64,000 nucleotides of DNA, from the NCBI GenBank assembly GCA_914767885.1, contig CAJZBQ010000020.1, forward strand, positions 1,178,001 to 1,242,000, written 5' to 3'. Source of the stretch: Blepharisma stoltei. Its lineage: Eukaryota; Ciliophora; Heterotrichea; Heterotrichida; Blepharismidae. The translations under genes were made by a program, and so were the position numbers. Within the stretch, counting starts at the first letter, position 1, and every line of letters begins with the position of its first letter. The notes below the pieces were generated by a model, which saw only the letters and a list, made by a program, of their open reading frames with translations, had not been told where the DNA came from and searched no databases. Below are positions 1-12,400 of the stretch, one piece after another.

Positions 1-266
1 TTAAACAATGAAGACAGCCCTTTTACCCCCTCTTTAAATTGTACTCTAAAAAATCGGTTTTAATTTATGCTAATTATTATAAAAAAAAATTAATGTGCTG
101 ACTTTTTAAATAAAATTGTATTATGCTTCCCACTTTAAAATAGAATAATTATATATAAAATTTCAGCTGCATTAAATTGGCTATCAGAGGCTTAAAATAT
201 ATTGGGCTTAATTTACTTGCAAAATTGGAATATACACAAATTATTGGTTCTAGTTTAAAGGGAAGT
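1..266. other. AT-rich non-coding DNA, probable end of an IES/MITE
   Basis: No coding potential is seen. Bases 22-45 resemble the MITE inverted repeat with a C-run followed by TTTAAATTG that recurs at 12635, 18613, 26850 and 52408. A stop (TAA near 254) lies just upstream of the first recognisable leishmanolysin codons, so the upstream part of that gene is either outside the window or separated by this insertion. Confidence 0.5.
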
Positions 267-3200
267 TAGCAATTTTATTGCATATGCAGCACCGTGCCTA
301 ATAGAATCAAGGGGTAGATTTAACGTATTAGCTGGATCATTTACAATAAATGTCTACTATTTTTACAACATGCCAAGATACCAACAAATTGGTGTAGCTA
401 TCCATGAACTAACCCATGATTTGGCCTTTTCACCTTCGCTTTATAATTGGTTTGTAAAACCAGATGGCAGCCGTTATAAACAAGAAGAAATTTTTAAAAC
501 GGTTTATTACCCGCACAGAGGCAAGTCCTCAACATTATTAATTTTGCCGACTGTGGCAGAAAAGGCTAGAGAAATATATGGCTGTGAAACTGTCGAAGGG
601 TTAGAGCTTGAAGATTACGGAAGTAGCTCTGCAGGTGCACATTGGGAAATGAAGATTGTAATAGAAGACTATGCCTCAGTAAGGCATATAGATTTCTATA
701 AGAGATCATTAGCCTAGAAAATGAGCCAGCTGATGAGTCAGTGCTGATAGCCACAGACCCAAATTACCAGTATTGGCTTGCCAGTTTGAGCGATTTATGA
801 GCTAAATGATAGTTTATAAAAGCTATATGCATCCCCAAGCTATACATGGTTTCTGTTTTCCCTGATTTCCCTTCTTATTCCAACTTAACTTTAGCTCTAT
901 TCCAAGACTCTGGCTGGTATAAAGTAGATTTCAGCTATGCACAACCTATTACTATAGGAAAAAATGAAGGCTGCGAAAGATTTGAAGAAAAATGCATTAC
1001 TGGTAGCATAGTCCAGGCTGGGTTTTGCACTAAAACTAATACTTGTGACTATACCAGGACTACCCCAACTAGGTGTGATCTATATAATTATTATGAAGGC
1101 ATCCCTTCAAATTATCAATATTTTCAAGACCCAATATATGGAGGAGGAAGGTATTCTGACTATTGCCCATTAATGTATTCTAATCAGAAGAGATGTAGAG
1201 ATAACAATGAAAATTATGATACATCTTATGGGTGGAAATATGGGTATTCTAGCAGATGTTTTGAGTCTTCTCTAGTGCTAGAATCAGCTGGGCAATCACC
1301 TGTTTTTGCGCCTTCGTGCTATGAGGTAATACGCTGCGAAGAAGATAAAGTTGTGGTTGGGATTGGAGATCAAAATATAGATTGTCCGTTTAGTGGAGGA
1401 GCGGTGACAGTCCCTGGGTACGATGGATATCTTCATTGCCCAGATTCAAGTATTTGTGACGAAATAGTCCCTTGCTTGAATAGTTGTTATGGGCAAATCA
1501 AATTAAAGTAAGAGTCTTAAGGTCTTCCAAATTTGATGCCTCCGCATGCTTTTGACCACCGATCTTTAATAGTTAGAGGTTGCATCAATTATCTTGGCCC
1601 CATCAGCAGTAGTCTTCCAAGAACTAAGGCTTACACAATGCCTCTGAGTTCGATGGGTTAGGAAGACTCTGTGCTGAATATCTTGAGGGTGCTATGGATG
1701 CAAGCCTCCTATCGGAAACCTTGAGGAAGGGTGATACCCTGGAAAATAGAGCCACAGCCCTCTGGAAAGAACTTGCGGCACAAAAACCATCCGGGTCATC
1801 AATGCCCGAACTGGAATGGCCATCAGCTGATTCTGAAGGTTACCCACTTCATAAGGCCGCTATATACAAGCTTAGGATTAAAATCAAAGGGCCTGAACCT
1901 TAGTTTAGGCTATAAAGCCATTTTGACACTCAAAGCGATGCGTCTTGCAAGGGGATATTTACCATATTAGTTATGCTATGGGCAAGGGAAAATGTGACAA
2001 TGGGGTTTGTAGATGCGATGAAGGGTTTGGAGGAAAGGACTGCAGTATTGTTTGTGTGGGAAATTGCAAATCTTGTAATGATTTGTCTTCATGCACGTCT
2101 TGCTATTCTATTGCTACACTAGAAAATGGAGTGTGTTATTGTCCTGATGGGGCAACTTGGGATGATACTCAAAAAGTATGCATGCCAGGGACAATAATTG
2201 GTTGTCCTAAAGAATGCAATGGCTGTGCTGATGAAACTACATGTGCGGCCTGCTATGGGTCTATGACTTTAAACGATAAAAACCTTTGTGAATGTCCAAG
2301 TGGGACATCTTTTAACGTGAATTCTAATACTTGTGAAACTATTATAGGGTGCTCTGACTCCTGCAATGGATGTGACACTCCTCAAGCTTGCTTATCTTGC
2401 TATGATACAGCTACCTTACAAAATGGTGACTGTATTTGCCCAGATGGCCATTACTTTAACCCAGAAACCAAAACTTGTGACATTTATATAACTGATGGCT
2501 GCAGCTTAGGCTGCCAAGCCTGCCAATATTCAGGTGAATGCGCCAAATGTACTGACGAAAATGCTATAATTCTCTATAATAAATGCTTCTGCAAAAAAGG
2601 ATATTATGAAGATGAGTCATTAGGGTCAGCTAATTGCCACAGTAATTTCTATATAGAATGCAACGATGACTGTACATCATGCACTTCCTTAGAATCCTGC
2701 ACCAGTTGTGATGATCCTCTAATGACGCCTAAAGCTGATGGCTCCTGTATATGCCCAGACGGCTATTATGGCTTAACCTTATATGGCTTTACAAGTTGCT
2801 ATAGTAATTTTTACATAGAATGTGTCAGCGGCTGTAAAATTTGTGACAGTGAATATAACTGTTTAGAATGCACCGACCCTAATGGGGAAAATTATGACAG
2901 CTATTGTGGCTGCAAAATTGGATATTTTAATGGATGGGATCAAGACGGAGATAGAATTTGTTTACGTAAAGGATTATTTAGCTTGCGCTGATAGATGTGA
3001 AAGCTGCTATAGTCTGTATTATTGCGAAATGTGCAAGGCAGGATATATAATGGACGCGATGGGCTATTGTCGCTGTGAGACAGGGTTTTATGATTTTTTT
3101 GATGGAGAAAATACAGTTTGCAAAGGTAAAAAATATTTAGCTTGTGATAATAATTGTGATAGTTCTTGTGGGGGCAGTGAAGATTGCTATAAATGTGCGG

Positions 3201-3704
3201 ATACCGCTATTAATTACAGCCAGCAGTGCAAAGAAATTAATTTTGGTTATAAGACAGCCTTTAAGGAAGGAATAATTACAATCTTTTTTGCTTCTGATAT
3301 TAGCTATTATTTGACTAACTCTCTAAAGAAAGGAGGCTATTTTTTTTAACTGAAATTAGTAATTTTATAATTCTCACGTAAAGTATTTTGCTAGCTATAA
3401 GAGATGCAGTATCCAATATATTAGAAATCATTAGAACTGCTTAGGAGTGATTATCATCATATTGGCTATGTAAAAATCGTCTAAAAAGGATTGAGATTAA
3501 TTTTCTCGAATTTTCAATAGAATCGTTTTATTAAGAATGGTGAGGTGTAAGAAGAATTTCAAGGTAAATTCTAATGACGGAAGAACTTTTGATACAGAAA
3601 GTTGGTGGGTAGAGCGTTATAACTTGAAAACTTATAAAATCCATACAGACTTGGCAAGAAGTGATTTGCCAGTAAGCGTTGTTCTTGATTTTAATCGTGG
3701 ATAA
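267..3704 (+). CDS. Leishmanolysin-like (M8) surface metallopeptidase 1, 5' end missing
   Basis: Zinc metallopeptidase of family M8 followed by Cys-rich EGF-like repeats; such proteins are normally secreted or cell-surface anchored. The sequence shows HELTH near base 409 (zinc site and general base Glu), the third zinc ligand His in a GAHWE motif near 640, and, after removal of the insertion at 670-842, an EDYM Met-turn. Paired Cys motifs follow from about 960 to 3250. The signal peptide and the first 150 or so residues present in the neighbour at 5009 are absent, so the gene is partial in this window. It is interrupted by two TA-bounded IESs, one GC-rich retroelement and three tiny introns. 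The 3' part (3534-3704) matches the end of the next paralog (shared WWVERY and KIHTDL). At the retroelement only one way of removing it keeps the frame, so a decaying copy cannot be excluded. Confidence 0.75.
670..842. other. TA-bounded IES, 173 bp
   Basis: The insertion splits GAC TA|C ATG in the Met-turn region. Keeping one TA (670-671 or 843-844) gives E-D-Y-M-V-S-V, as in the uninterrupted paralog at 5009. It is AT-rich and non-coding. Confidence 0.8.
1497..1967. mobile_element. GC-rich retroelement-like insertion in an M8 exon
   Basis: The body is much richer in GC than its surroundings and unrelated to the gene. It is flanked by an imperfect repeat, TAGTTGTTATGGGCAA at 1481 and TAGTTATGCTATGGGCAA at 1968. 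The right edge, read in reverse, starts TAATATGG, like the conserved edge of other copies. Excision between the TA at the start of each repeat joins ...LNS to YAMGKGKC in frame; retaining the left copy would shift the frame by one. Confidence 0.55.
2642..2656 (+). other. 15-nt intron
   Basis: GTAATTTCTATATAG. It has no in-frame stop and is a multiple of three, so it is invisible to ORF finders. The paralog at 7648-7662 has the same intron with an in-frame TAA, which shows it must be spliced. Removal gives C-H-K-C-N-D. Confidence 0.8.
2804..2818 (+). other. 15-nt intron
   Basis: GTAATTTTTACATAG, in frame and stop-free; it matches the intron at 7810-7824 of the second M8 gene. Splicing joins C-Y to K-C-V-S-G. 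Confidence 0.75.
2966..2981 (+). other. 16-nt intron
   Basis: GTAAAGGATTATTTAG. The reading frame changes here; splicing restores R-I-C-L-P-C-A-D-R-C, matching the paralog around 8059. Confidence 0.85.
3324..3531. other. Probable TA-bounded IES, about 208 bp
   Basis: Joining CT(TA) at 3324 to (TA)AGAATG at 3532 restores an open frame into the conserved C-terminal segment shared with the next M8 gene. The boundary is less certain because the sequence here is less conserved. Confidence 0.55.
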
Positions 3705-5008
3705 ATTAGTTTATTTATAAATTCTTTTTAAAGTCATTAAAAAATAAAATTATGGGTCATTGACTCTTTAAATCTAATTTATGGAGAAGTTAAATGAAAA
3801 CCATATCAATGCAAATTTTTAAAAACTTATATTAAAATTTTGCATTCAAATATATATTACTTTTAAAGATTTTGGCTCTATTGCTCTATATAAAGTTCTT
3901 ATTAAGATTAAATTTAGGGTGAGGGGTAGCGGCCATTATTTCAGGGTACCTCCACCGAAGGCCAGCTTTAAATTTGTGAGCCTTAACACTAACTCCACCT
4001 AACATCATTTTCCAATCATAGCTCCCAAGAAATGGCGATTTAGGATTGTCTAAGGGAAGACTTATCCGGCCAGACGACTGGCATCCTCTTGCGCAGCCGG
4101 TTTCCTCTGTAGCTGGTTTGGGATCACAGGTGATTGACTGCCGCTCCTCCTCCCTGAGCACCTAACTAAAGTCCTAGGTATTGCATCTTCCGTTGGGTGT
4201 AGTCGCGGAAAAAAGGTGCTCCTTTGCATTGGGATGTCTAGTTACAATGGGTGCCACTATGAACCTAAGTCAACCAATAAGACATCACAGCCTATCACAA
4301 ATGCCAAATATAAATTAAGCTTATATAAGAATTTCATTTTTCAATTAGTTGGCTGATTTATATTGTGAGACTAAATATTGTTTTAATTTGAAGAGTAATG
4401 CTAGATAGCACAAACCTTCCGACTTCAGGGGCAGTGGATAACCTCTCATGGAGGTCCAACAAAGTGTAAGACCCTATGGAGACTAGTAAGCAAAGCATAT
4501 CAAAGGGAATAAGGCCCTTCAGGTATCTATTCTGGACTATTCAATAATCATAAATAGAGATGACTAAAATTTTTCGTAAATTAAATCTACAAGCTACAAA
4601 TGAAAATAATTTTATTATTTCGCAAGAGCCGAACTTATAATAACTAAAATGAAACTTCCTTTAATATTTATAAAAACAACTACAAAGAAATCATGAGACA
4701 TTGAAATATTAGCATCAAGCTTTATTTTATCTTAAAAATTTGTTCAGATTTATTGTAAAGATTTTGCCATTTGTCTCGATAAGAAATCCAGTAAATAAGG
4801 TCATCTCCATAATTAAAAGTTATATACTTAAACTTATCAGTTGGTATAGCATCTCACCTCATGATTTTTCAAAATTTTCAATAATTTTCGATATAGATAA
4901 TTTTTTGTATAATTTTTAAAAAATCATAGAACAATTGAAAGTCTATCACTATCAAAATGGATATTGAATCGATATTTATTCAAAAAAATTTATTGGATTA
5001 TAATAAAT
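3705..5008. other. Intergenic DNA with GC-rich repeat segments
   Basis: About 3890-4330 is a GC-rich repeat with a TTAAGATTAAATTT-like edge, related in composition to the retroelement-like insertions. A second GC-richer stretch lies at 4385-4550. The remainder is AT-rich with no supported gene. Confidence 0.5.
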
Positions 5009-8000
5009 ATGCTTATTTGGCTGCTTTTAAGCTTTATTCCCTTATCCTTCCAATTTGAGTGTGGTGTCGGCCCAGATTGGAAACCAGACATAAAACAGTA
5101 TCCACACCAAGGCCGCCGTTTAGAAACTGGCTTAGACCGTGGCACCACATTTGAGCCTATTCGCATTCATTTTGACTACAGCAACCTCACCTTAACTTCT
5201 ACAGAATTAGATACTCTTAGAGACGAAATAATTCCATCAATCCAGCACTGGTTCCAAACCGTTTTAAAAGTAAACCCACTTCTTGGCAGTTTACAAGTCC
5301 CTCAAGAGGATTGCAATGAAATACCGATTCCGGAATCCCACAAAACTGAAGGAATTGCCAATACAGATTTTGCAGTTTATTTATCCAATATAAATGAAAC
5401 TGAAAGCAGTATAATTGCTTATGCTGGGCCATGCTTGCAAGACTCAGGAGGAAGATATAATGTTTTGGCGGGGTCTTTTACTATAAATACAGCAATATTC
5501 AACACCTTGCCAAAACACCAAGCAATTGCAGTTGCAATTCATGAATTGACCCATGCCTTAGTATTTTCTCCTGATCTTTATACCAAATTTGTGAAGGCAG
5601 ACGGAAGCCATTATGAAGAAAATGAACTTTATCAAGAAGTTTTCTATGAAAATCGAGGAAAATCTGCTATTTTAATAACTCTGCCAACTGTAGCTGAAAA
5701 GGCTAAAGAAATTTATGGTTGCAGTAGTATCCCAGGGCTGGAGCTTGAAGACTATGGAAGTGGTTCTGCAGGCGCGCACTGGGAAATGAAAATTGTTGCC
5801 GAAGACTATATGGTTTCTGTGCTGCCTGATTTCCCTGCTTACTCAAACTTGACTTTAGCTCTATTCCAAGACTCTGGCTGGTATAAGGTCGATTTCAGCT
5901 ATGCCCAGTCTATTATTATAGGAAATAACGAAGGCTGTGAAAGATTTGAAGACAAATGCATAGCTAATGGCAAAGCCCAGCCTGGGTTTTGCACTGAGTC
6001 TAAAGAGATGTGTGACTATACTAGAACTAATATAGGAATTTGCGGAATATACAATTATAGTAGCGAATTACCGACACAATACCAATATTTTGATGACCCT
6101 TATAAGGCTGGAATGCCATATCCTGATGGTTGTCCTATAATTATTTCAGATGTTAAAAATTGTAGAGATCCAGATGCTAGCGCCGATATAGCCCAATCCC
6201 TGCTTTGAATCGGATTTGTCTGAAGTCTGACAAACCAAAGTTTATGCAAAATCAACTCCCCAGATTACAAATACTCTTGCTCTTGTTAATTTTCATCTGG
6301 GGAGTTGACTTTGCGAGCAAAATTTGGTTTGCAAACTCCTTTCTGACGCCTCCCAACATCTATTAGGCCTGATCCAAAGCAGGGGTTGGGCTATAGTTCT
6401 TTTGGGGAAATTGTTGGGGAACAAAGTAGGTGCTTTGAAGCGTCTTTAGTTTTGGACACTCTAAATAAAGAATCTGAGATTTGGCCAACGTGCTATAAAG
6501 TAGTCAGCTGTGAGGAAGATAAAGTTGTGGTGGGCGTTGGGGATCAAACTGTAGATTGTCCATTTAGTGGAGGGGATGTGACAGTCCCTGGGTATGATGG
6601 AGTTCTCACATGCCCGGATTCGAGTATTTGTAAAGGTATTGTTCCTTGTATAAATAGCTGTTATGGACAAGGAAAATGCCCTAACTCCCTGTGAGAAAAA
6701 AAAGTAATTTTTGGCTATAATTATTATTTTAATAAAAATTCTATATCTAAGTAATGCCTCTTCTATTTAAGGTAAATTTTATAAATAAATTCCTTTTCAG
6801 ATTAGACAAGTCCATAAATAAAATACCTCCATTATAGTACACCAAAAAAATACTAGCCTCACAGAGGAGTAAAGGAACTTGTATATGTGATCCTGGATTC
6901 GGAGGAAAAGACTGTAGCATAATTTGTGGATCAACATGCAAATCATGTGATGATAAATCTTCATGCGCTTCTTGCTACTCTACTGCTACACTTGCAGATG
7001 GAATTTGTTCATGTCCTGATGGTTCAACTTGGGATGATATTCAAAAAGTTTGTATGCCAGGCTCGATAACTGGATGCCCTAACCCTCTCTTATAAATAAT
7101 GTTTTATTAATAATTTCGCTAAAAATATATAAATTTTATCCTCTATTTCCCAAAGTATTTTGAAATAAATAAAATTTTATATAATTAATCCAGCATTTTT
7201 TTGATCAGGAGGTTAAAGAATGCAATGGTTGTGCTGATGATTTAAATTGTGCAGCCTGCTATGATTCCATGACTTTAAATGATAAAAATTTATGTGAATG
7301 CCCAAGTGGGAAAGCATTTAGCACAGACTCCAACAGTTGCAAAACAATCGAAGGATGTCCAGACTCCTGCAATGGATGTGACACACCTCAAACCTGCTTA
7401 TCTTGCTATGATACAGCCACTTTACAAAATGGTGAGTGCTTCTGTCCAGAAGGGCATTACTTTATCTCAGACACCAATGTTTGCCAAGCTTATTTAACTG
7501 AAGGCTGCAGCGCAGGTTGCGAGTACTGCAAATCTTCCAGTGAGTGTGTAAGATGCAGTGATGAAAATGCTGTACTTTATAACGGAGAATGCAAATGCAA
7601 AATTGGGTATTTTCCTGATGAAGCATTAGGGTCAGCTCAATGTAACAGTAATTTCTAAATAGAATGCAATGATGGCTGCTATAGCTGTGAGTCATTGACT
7701 ACTTGCAAATATTGTGATGATGTTCTTGGAGTTATCCAGGATGATGGCACATGCATATGCAAAGATGGCTATTGAAATGATAGCGATAACACGACTTTAA
7801 GCTGTTATGGTAACATCTATTTAGAATGCAGGACTGGCTGCAAAATTTGTGATGGCTATTTTGAATGTAATGAATGTATGGATTCAATGATGACTCTAAA
7901 TGATGGCGTCTGCGAATGCCCTAATGGAATGTTTATAAATGACACAGATAGTACCAATATTAAATGTTCACGTAATATATACTTAATTATAAAATTGGGA

Positions 8001-8661
8001 TATTAAGGCTACATTATTTTTGATATTATATAATTAGAATTATAAGTATATAATTTAGCTTGCAATGAAAGATGCGAAAGTTGCTATGATGAGTATTATT
8101 GCAAAGATTGTAAAGAAGGCTACGTTTTGCAAAACGGCCAATGTATTTGCGGAGTTGGATATTATGATTATTATGACGGAAATACAGCAATTTGCAAATG
8201 TAAAAAATATTTAGCTTGTACTGATCCTTGCGATGAAACCTGTGGGGCAAATGCACCATGTACTAAATGTGCAAGTACATCAGTTATTACTGATGATAAG
8301 TGTGAAGATATAAGCATTGGGTTCAAGTCAAGCTTCAAGAATGGGGTTATCACTCTTTTGTTCTCAAATCTTAACTATTATTTGACTAATTATCTCCTTT
8401 TAAGATCATGAATATATTTTTCATTGAAAAATAAATTTTTTATTACAACTCTAGGATGCGATAATTTAAATTTTAATAAATACAAAATTTCATTATCAGA
8501 AAGTTAAGCAGAACTTCATCGTGAAATCCAACAATGGCACTTTATATGACACTGAATACTGGTGGGTTGAGCGTTATAGCGATAATATTTACAAAATTCA
8601 TACAGATTTAACAAGCAGTGATTTACCATTAACAGTGACCCTTGATTTTAACAGGTATTAA
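5009..8661 (+). CDS. Leishmanolysin-like (M8) surface metallopeptidase 2
   Basis: Complete M8 gene. I chose the ATG at 5009 because it starts a hydrophobic signal peptide (MLIWLLLSFIPLSF); the upstream in-frame codons have no ATG. Catalytic H178-E-L-T-H182 and third zinc ligand H257 (in AGAHWE) are present, followed by the Met-turn EDYM, so the enzyme should be active. Downstream are EGF-like and furin-like CxxC repeats and a C-terminal segment with WWVERY. Coding sequence is interrupted by four TA-bounded IESs (6187, 6682, 7080, 8391), two 15-nt introns and one intron that itself contains an IES. TGA codes for Trp, for example near 7774. It probably acts outside the cell or on its surface in proteolysis or adhesion. 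No C-terminal membrane anchor is evident before the stop, unlike the third paralog. Confidence 0.85.
6187..6393. mobile_element. TA-bounded MITE-like IES with inverted ends, 207 bp
   Basis: The ends are inverted copies (TATAGCCCAATCCCTGCTTTG at the left, its near-reverse complement at the right). Inner arms also pair, around AACTCCCCAGAT and ATCTGGGGAGTT. Excision with one TA kept turns GCC GA|TA...TA|GTTC into A-D-S-S-F-G, continuous with the paralogs. Confidence 0.85.
6682..6869. mobile_element. TA-bounded IES with TAACTCCCTGTGAG inverted repeats, 188 bp
   Basis: Left end TAACTCCCTGTGAG, right end reverse complement TACTCCTCTGTGAG. Removal joins G-K-C-P to K-G-T-C-I-C-D in frame. Confidence 0.85.
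7080..7213. other. TA-bounded IES, 134 bp
   Basis: Removal joins CC(TA) to AAGAATGC, giving G-C-P-K-E-C-N-G-C as in the first M8 gene. Ends are TAACCCTC and, reversed, TAACCTCC. Confidence 0.85.
7648..7662 (+). other. 15-nt intron
   Basis: GTAATTTCTAAATAG contains an in-frame TAA; splicing gives C-N-K-C-N-D-G-C. Confidence 0.85.
7810..7824 (+). other. 15-nt intron
   Basis: GTAACATCTATTTAG; splicing gives C-Y-E-C-R-T-G-C. Confidence 0.75.
7972..8058 (+). other. Intron containing an IES
   Basis: The homologous site in the first M8 gene is a simple 16-nt intron (2966-2981). Here donor GTAATA and acceptor TATAATTTAG are about 70 bp apart and the DNA between them is TA-bounded. Removing a TA-bounded piece leaves a 16-nt GT...AG intron, and splicing gives K-C-S-P-C-N-E-R-C. 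Confidence 0.7.
8391..8493. other. TA-bounded IES, 103 bp
   Basis: AAT TA|T CAG joins L-T-N-Y to Q-K-V-K-Q-N-F in frame. Confidence 0.75.
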
Positions 8662-9469
8662 CCTTATTCTTAAGATTTTAGTTAAAACATTATAAATTGA
8701 AATTTAATTAAATATAAGTATATGCAATATATGAATGATCATTTTTATTGCATTTTATGATAAATAAAAGCTAATAACCAATATTTTAGATTTAATTTTT
8801 CTAAAATATTCGAAATGGATTCTGTTATAATATATACTTATAGAATATGACCAATTTGCTGCTGGTTTATTTATTGTCTTTGAGTAATCAACTCTCTATT
8901 ATTATTTATATTAGACTATAGTTGCATAAATATAAAGTAAACATAGAAAAAGATTTAAATAGCAAGCATTTATTTAGATAGCAAATTATCTTGAAGATTT
9001 GATAGTAATAAGAAATAAAAATAATATGCTTTACAGCAATTTTCTATTATTTAGATGCATAAAGCATTAAAAAAATTATTATAAATTATAATTACTTTAA
9101 ATTTCTAAATAGTTAAAATACTGCATAAATATATATATTAAAATTTAAAATTTTTATCTAAAATCCCGGAATAGTCTGTCTACTTTTTATTAAAAATGAA
9201 ATATGATTAAAATACTTTATTAATCTATTTCCACTTTTATATAGTGTTAATATAACTACCCTATATATTCTATACAATTTTGCTTGAAATAGATTATTTG
9301 TTGAGCAATAATTTTGCAAGAGCCTTTTGTTTTATGCTACATATCAAAAATATTAATAAAAAAGTCTTTAATTATACTCTTAGAAAATAGCTTTGACTAA
9401 TGTTTTTTATTTATATAAAAAATATATATATTTTCTTTTAATTTAAATATCCATAAACAGTTGCTAAAC
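8662..9469. other. AT-rich intergenic region
   Basis: About 800 bp of very AT-rich DNA between two M8 genes. I see no coding potential, clear inverted repeat or GC-rich element. Confidence 0.6.
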
Positions 9470-12400
9470 ATGCTTATTTGACTGATCAGTTTTATTGGGA
9501 TTTCTAGTTCTTTTCTATGTGGGGTGAATCAAAGCTGAAAACCAAATATTCAGGGAAACACTTACCCTGGTCGGAGCCTTGCATCATCTATTACCCGAGG
9601 TTCTTCTCTCAGCCCGATTCGTATTTATTACGAGTATTTGGATTTAGGGATGAACTCTACTCAAGAAGACCAGTTTAAAAACGAGGTAATGTCAGCTGCT
9701 GACAATTTCTTTACAAATGCTTTATCTGTTTACCCTGTTTCAGAAACACTACTTATCACAATTTCAGATTGCAATGGAGCTCAGGTTCCGTCAGACCATA
9801 AGAAAATTGGGGTCGATGCTGATTATGTTCTTTATATATATGGAAATAGAAGCTCTGAAAGTTTTATAGCAAGAGCTGGGGCATGCGCGCGAGAGACGGG
9901 AGGGAAAAATAACCCTGTTGCAGGATCTTTTGAAATAAATTTAGATCTTTTTTGGAATTACGAAGTGTATGATCAAATTATATTAGCAATCCATGAAATG
10001 ACTCACGCATTAGTTTTTAGTGACAGCTTATATACACATTATGTAAAATCAGATGGAACTCAATATGCTTCTGATGAAGTCACAACAAGCATTAAGTATG
10101 AAAACCGAGGAAAGAATGTTACAGCAATTGTCTTACCCACTGTTTTAGCTAAAGCAAAATCAATATTTAACTGTGACAGCTTAAAAGGAGTAGAACTTGA
10201 GGATTATGGAGACTCTGGGTCAGCTGGGTCTCATTGAGATATGAGAATTTTGCCCGGAGATTACATGTCTCCGACACTTTCATTTGAATCAGTCCTCAGC
10301 GATATCACATTAGCTCTTTTCCAAGATTCAGGATGGTATACAGTTAATTTTGACTATGCCCAGAAAACTATCTGGGGAAATGGCGAAGGCTGTGACTGAT
10401 TTGAAGAAAAATGTATAGAAGACGGCTCAGCCAAATTCCCTGGGTTCTGCACAGTAAATGATCAAAAAGGCTGTGATGTTTTTCATCTCTCCTCAGCACT
10501 ATGTGCGCAGAGTGATAAATATCCAGATATTCATAAATATGAGCAATATTTCAGTGACCCTAAAATAGGCGGAATAAACCCATTTGCTGACTATTGTCCT
10601 TATATGTATGCATACTCAAATAAACATTGTAGAGAAACTACAGCAATGTCCCAGCCTCTTTATTATGGAGAAAAAGTAGGATTTAGCAGTAGGTGTATAG
10701 AATCAACATTATTAAATAAAACCAATGTCTATCATGGAGCAATGCAAGGCATTTGCTATGAAGTGTTAAGCTGTACGTCTACATATGCTGTTATTCAGGT
10801 AGGCAGCGAGACTACAAAATGTCCTTTTTCTGGTGGAAATGTAACTGTAGATGGATATAATGGAGTTTTAATTTGCCCAGACTCGAACATTTTGTGTAGA
10901 GAAGCACCATGTTTGCATGCATGCAGAGGGCAAGGGAAATGTGTAGATGGCGTTTGTAATTGTAATAGTGGGTTTGGAGGAGATGATTGTGAGGTAATCT
11001 GCAATGCTAGGTGCTTGACATGCACTTCTGATGGAGCAAGCTGTGCTTCGTGCTATTCGAATGCGACTTTAAGCAAAGGGGATTGCGTATGTGATGATGG
11101 ATATGTTTTGGATACTAGCTCAAAATCTTGTGTAAAAGGAGCCATCTGTTTAAGTGGATGCAAAACTTGTTTCACTTCAAGCGACTATAATTGTGAAACT
11201 TGCAAATCTGGAACTTATCTACTTTATAATTACTGTTCTGAAAATGGGTTTAATTAAATAGTTTTTTAAAATTAATTAAAATATGTAAAATTTATTTTAT
11301 ATTTAATTTTCATTTCTTTTGAAACCCTGAAAAATGTCCTTATGGTTTTAAAGCAAGTAAAAATTCTTGTGTCCCAGAAAGCTCAGAAGTTTTTGATGCT
11401 ATTTTTGATCTTTGGAAAAATTCTTACCCAAGTGATAATTCTGATTTAACTTTATATTTTGGGTCATCTTCTGCATTCATGCCAAATCCTGATGCAAATG
11501 ATCCAATTTTAATGTATAACCAAGGATTATTTTACACAGGAAAATCTTACGCACTGTTTTCACCAAATCCTGATAGCTCAAAACATATTATTTTATCTCC
11601 ATCACATTCAGCTTCATTTTGGATACGGCCAAATAATTTATCTGACCAAACAATCCTTCATAAATTCTCTGGAAATTCTACTATAGAACTAAAAATTGTA
11701 AATAAAATATTGACACTAGATATTTTATTAACAAATATTGAAGACTCTTCTTCTAATTCCAAAACAGAAACTTACACAGTTACCAATGGAAATGTTACAT
11801 CAGAAGCATGGCAAATGATAGCATATTTTATTAAGTATGACACCACGACCTTTTCAACAGCAGTCTCTTTGCAAGTAAATTCTGATATACAAACAAATAC
11901 AGTAATATTTCTAAATTAAAAATTTTTTTAATTAATATAATTATATTCTTATTTATCTTTTTTTAATCTTTTTTTTTATAAAAAATTAAAAATATAATAC
12001 TGTACAATTGCAAATGCAATATTTTTGGATTCAGGATCTGAAACTGATGACAAGTTTGTACTTGGAGCAAAATATTCAGCCAAAAATTATCAAAATTATT
12101 ATGCAGGCTTTATAGCATCAGCAAAAATCTATAACACAGAAAAAGCTCCCAGCTATTCATCAAGCTTATCTTTATCATCAAGTGTTACTTTGACAAACTG
12201 CAATTGAAATCAATGCTATGAAAATGATACCTGCCATGATTGTTTATCCACATGCACTTATGGATGCTTAAGAACCACTGACTGTGTCTTAAGTCTTGAT
12301 GCAAATTGTGCAGATCCTATAATTTATTAGAGTAAATATTCCTCATTTTTATCATCCAAAAAAATAGCTTTTAGATAAATATAGAAAAATAAATATAAAA

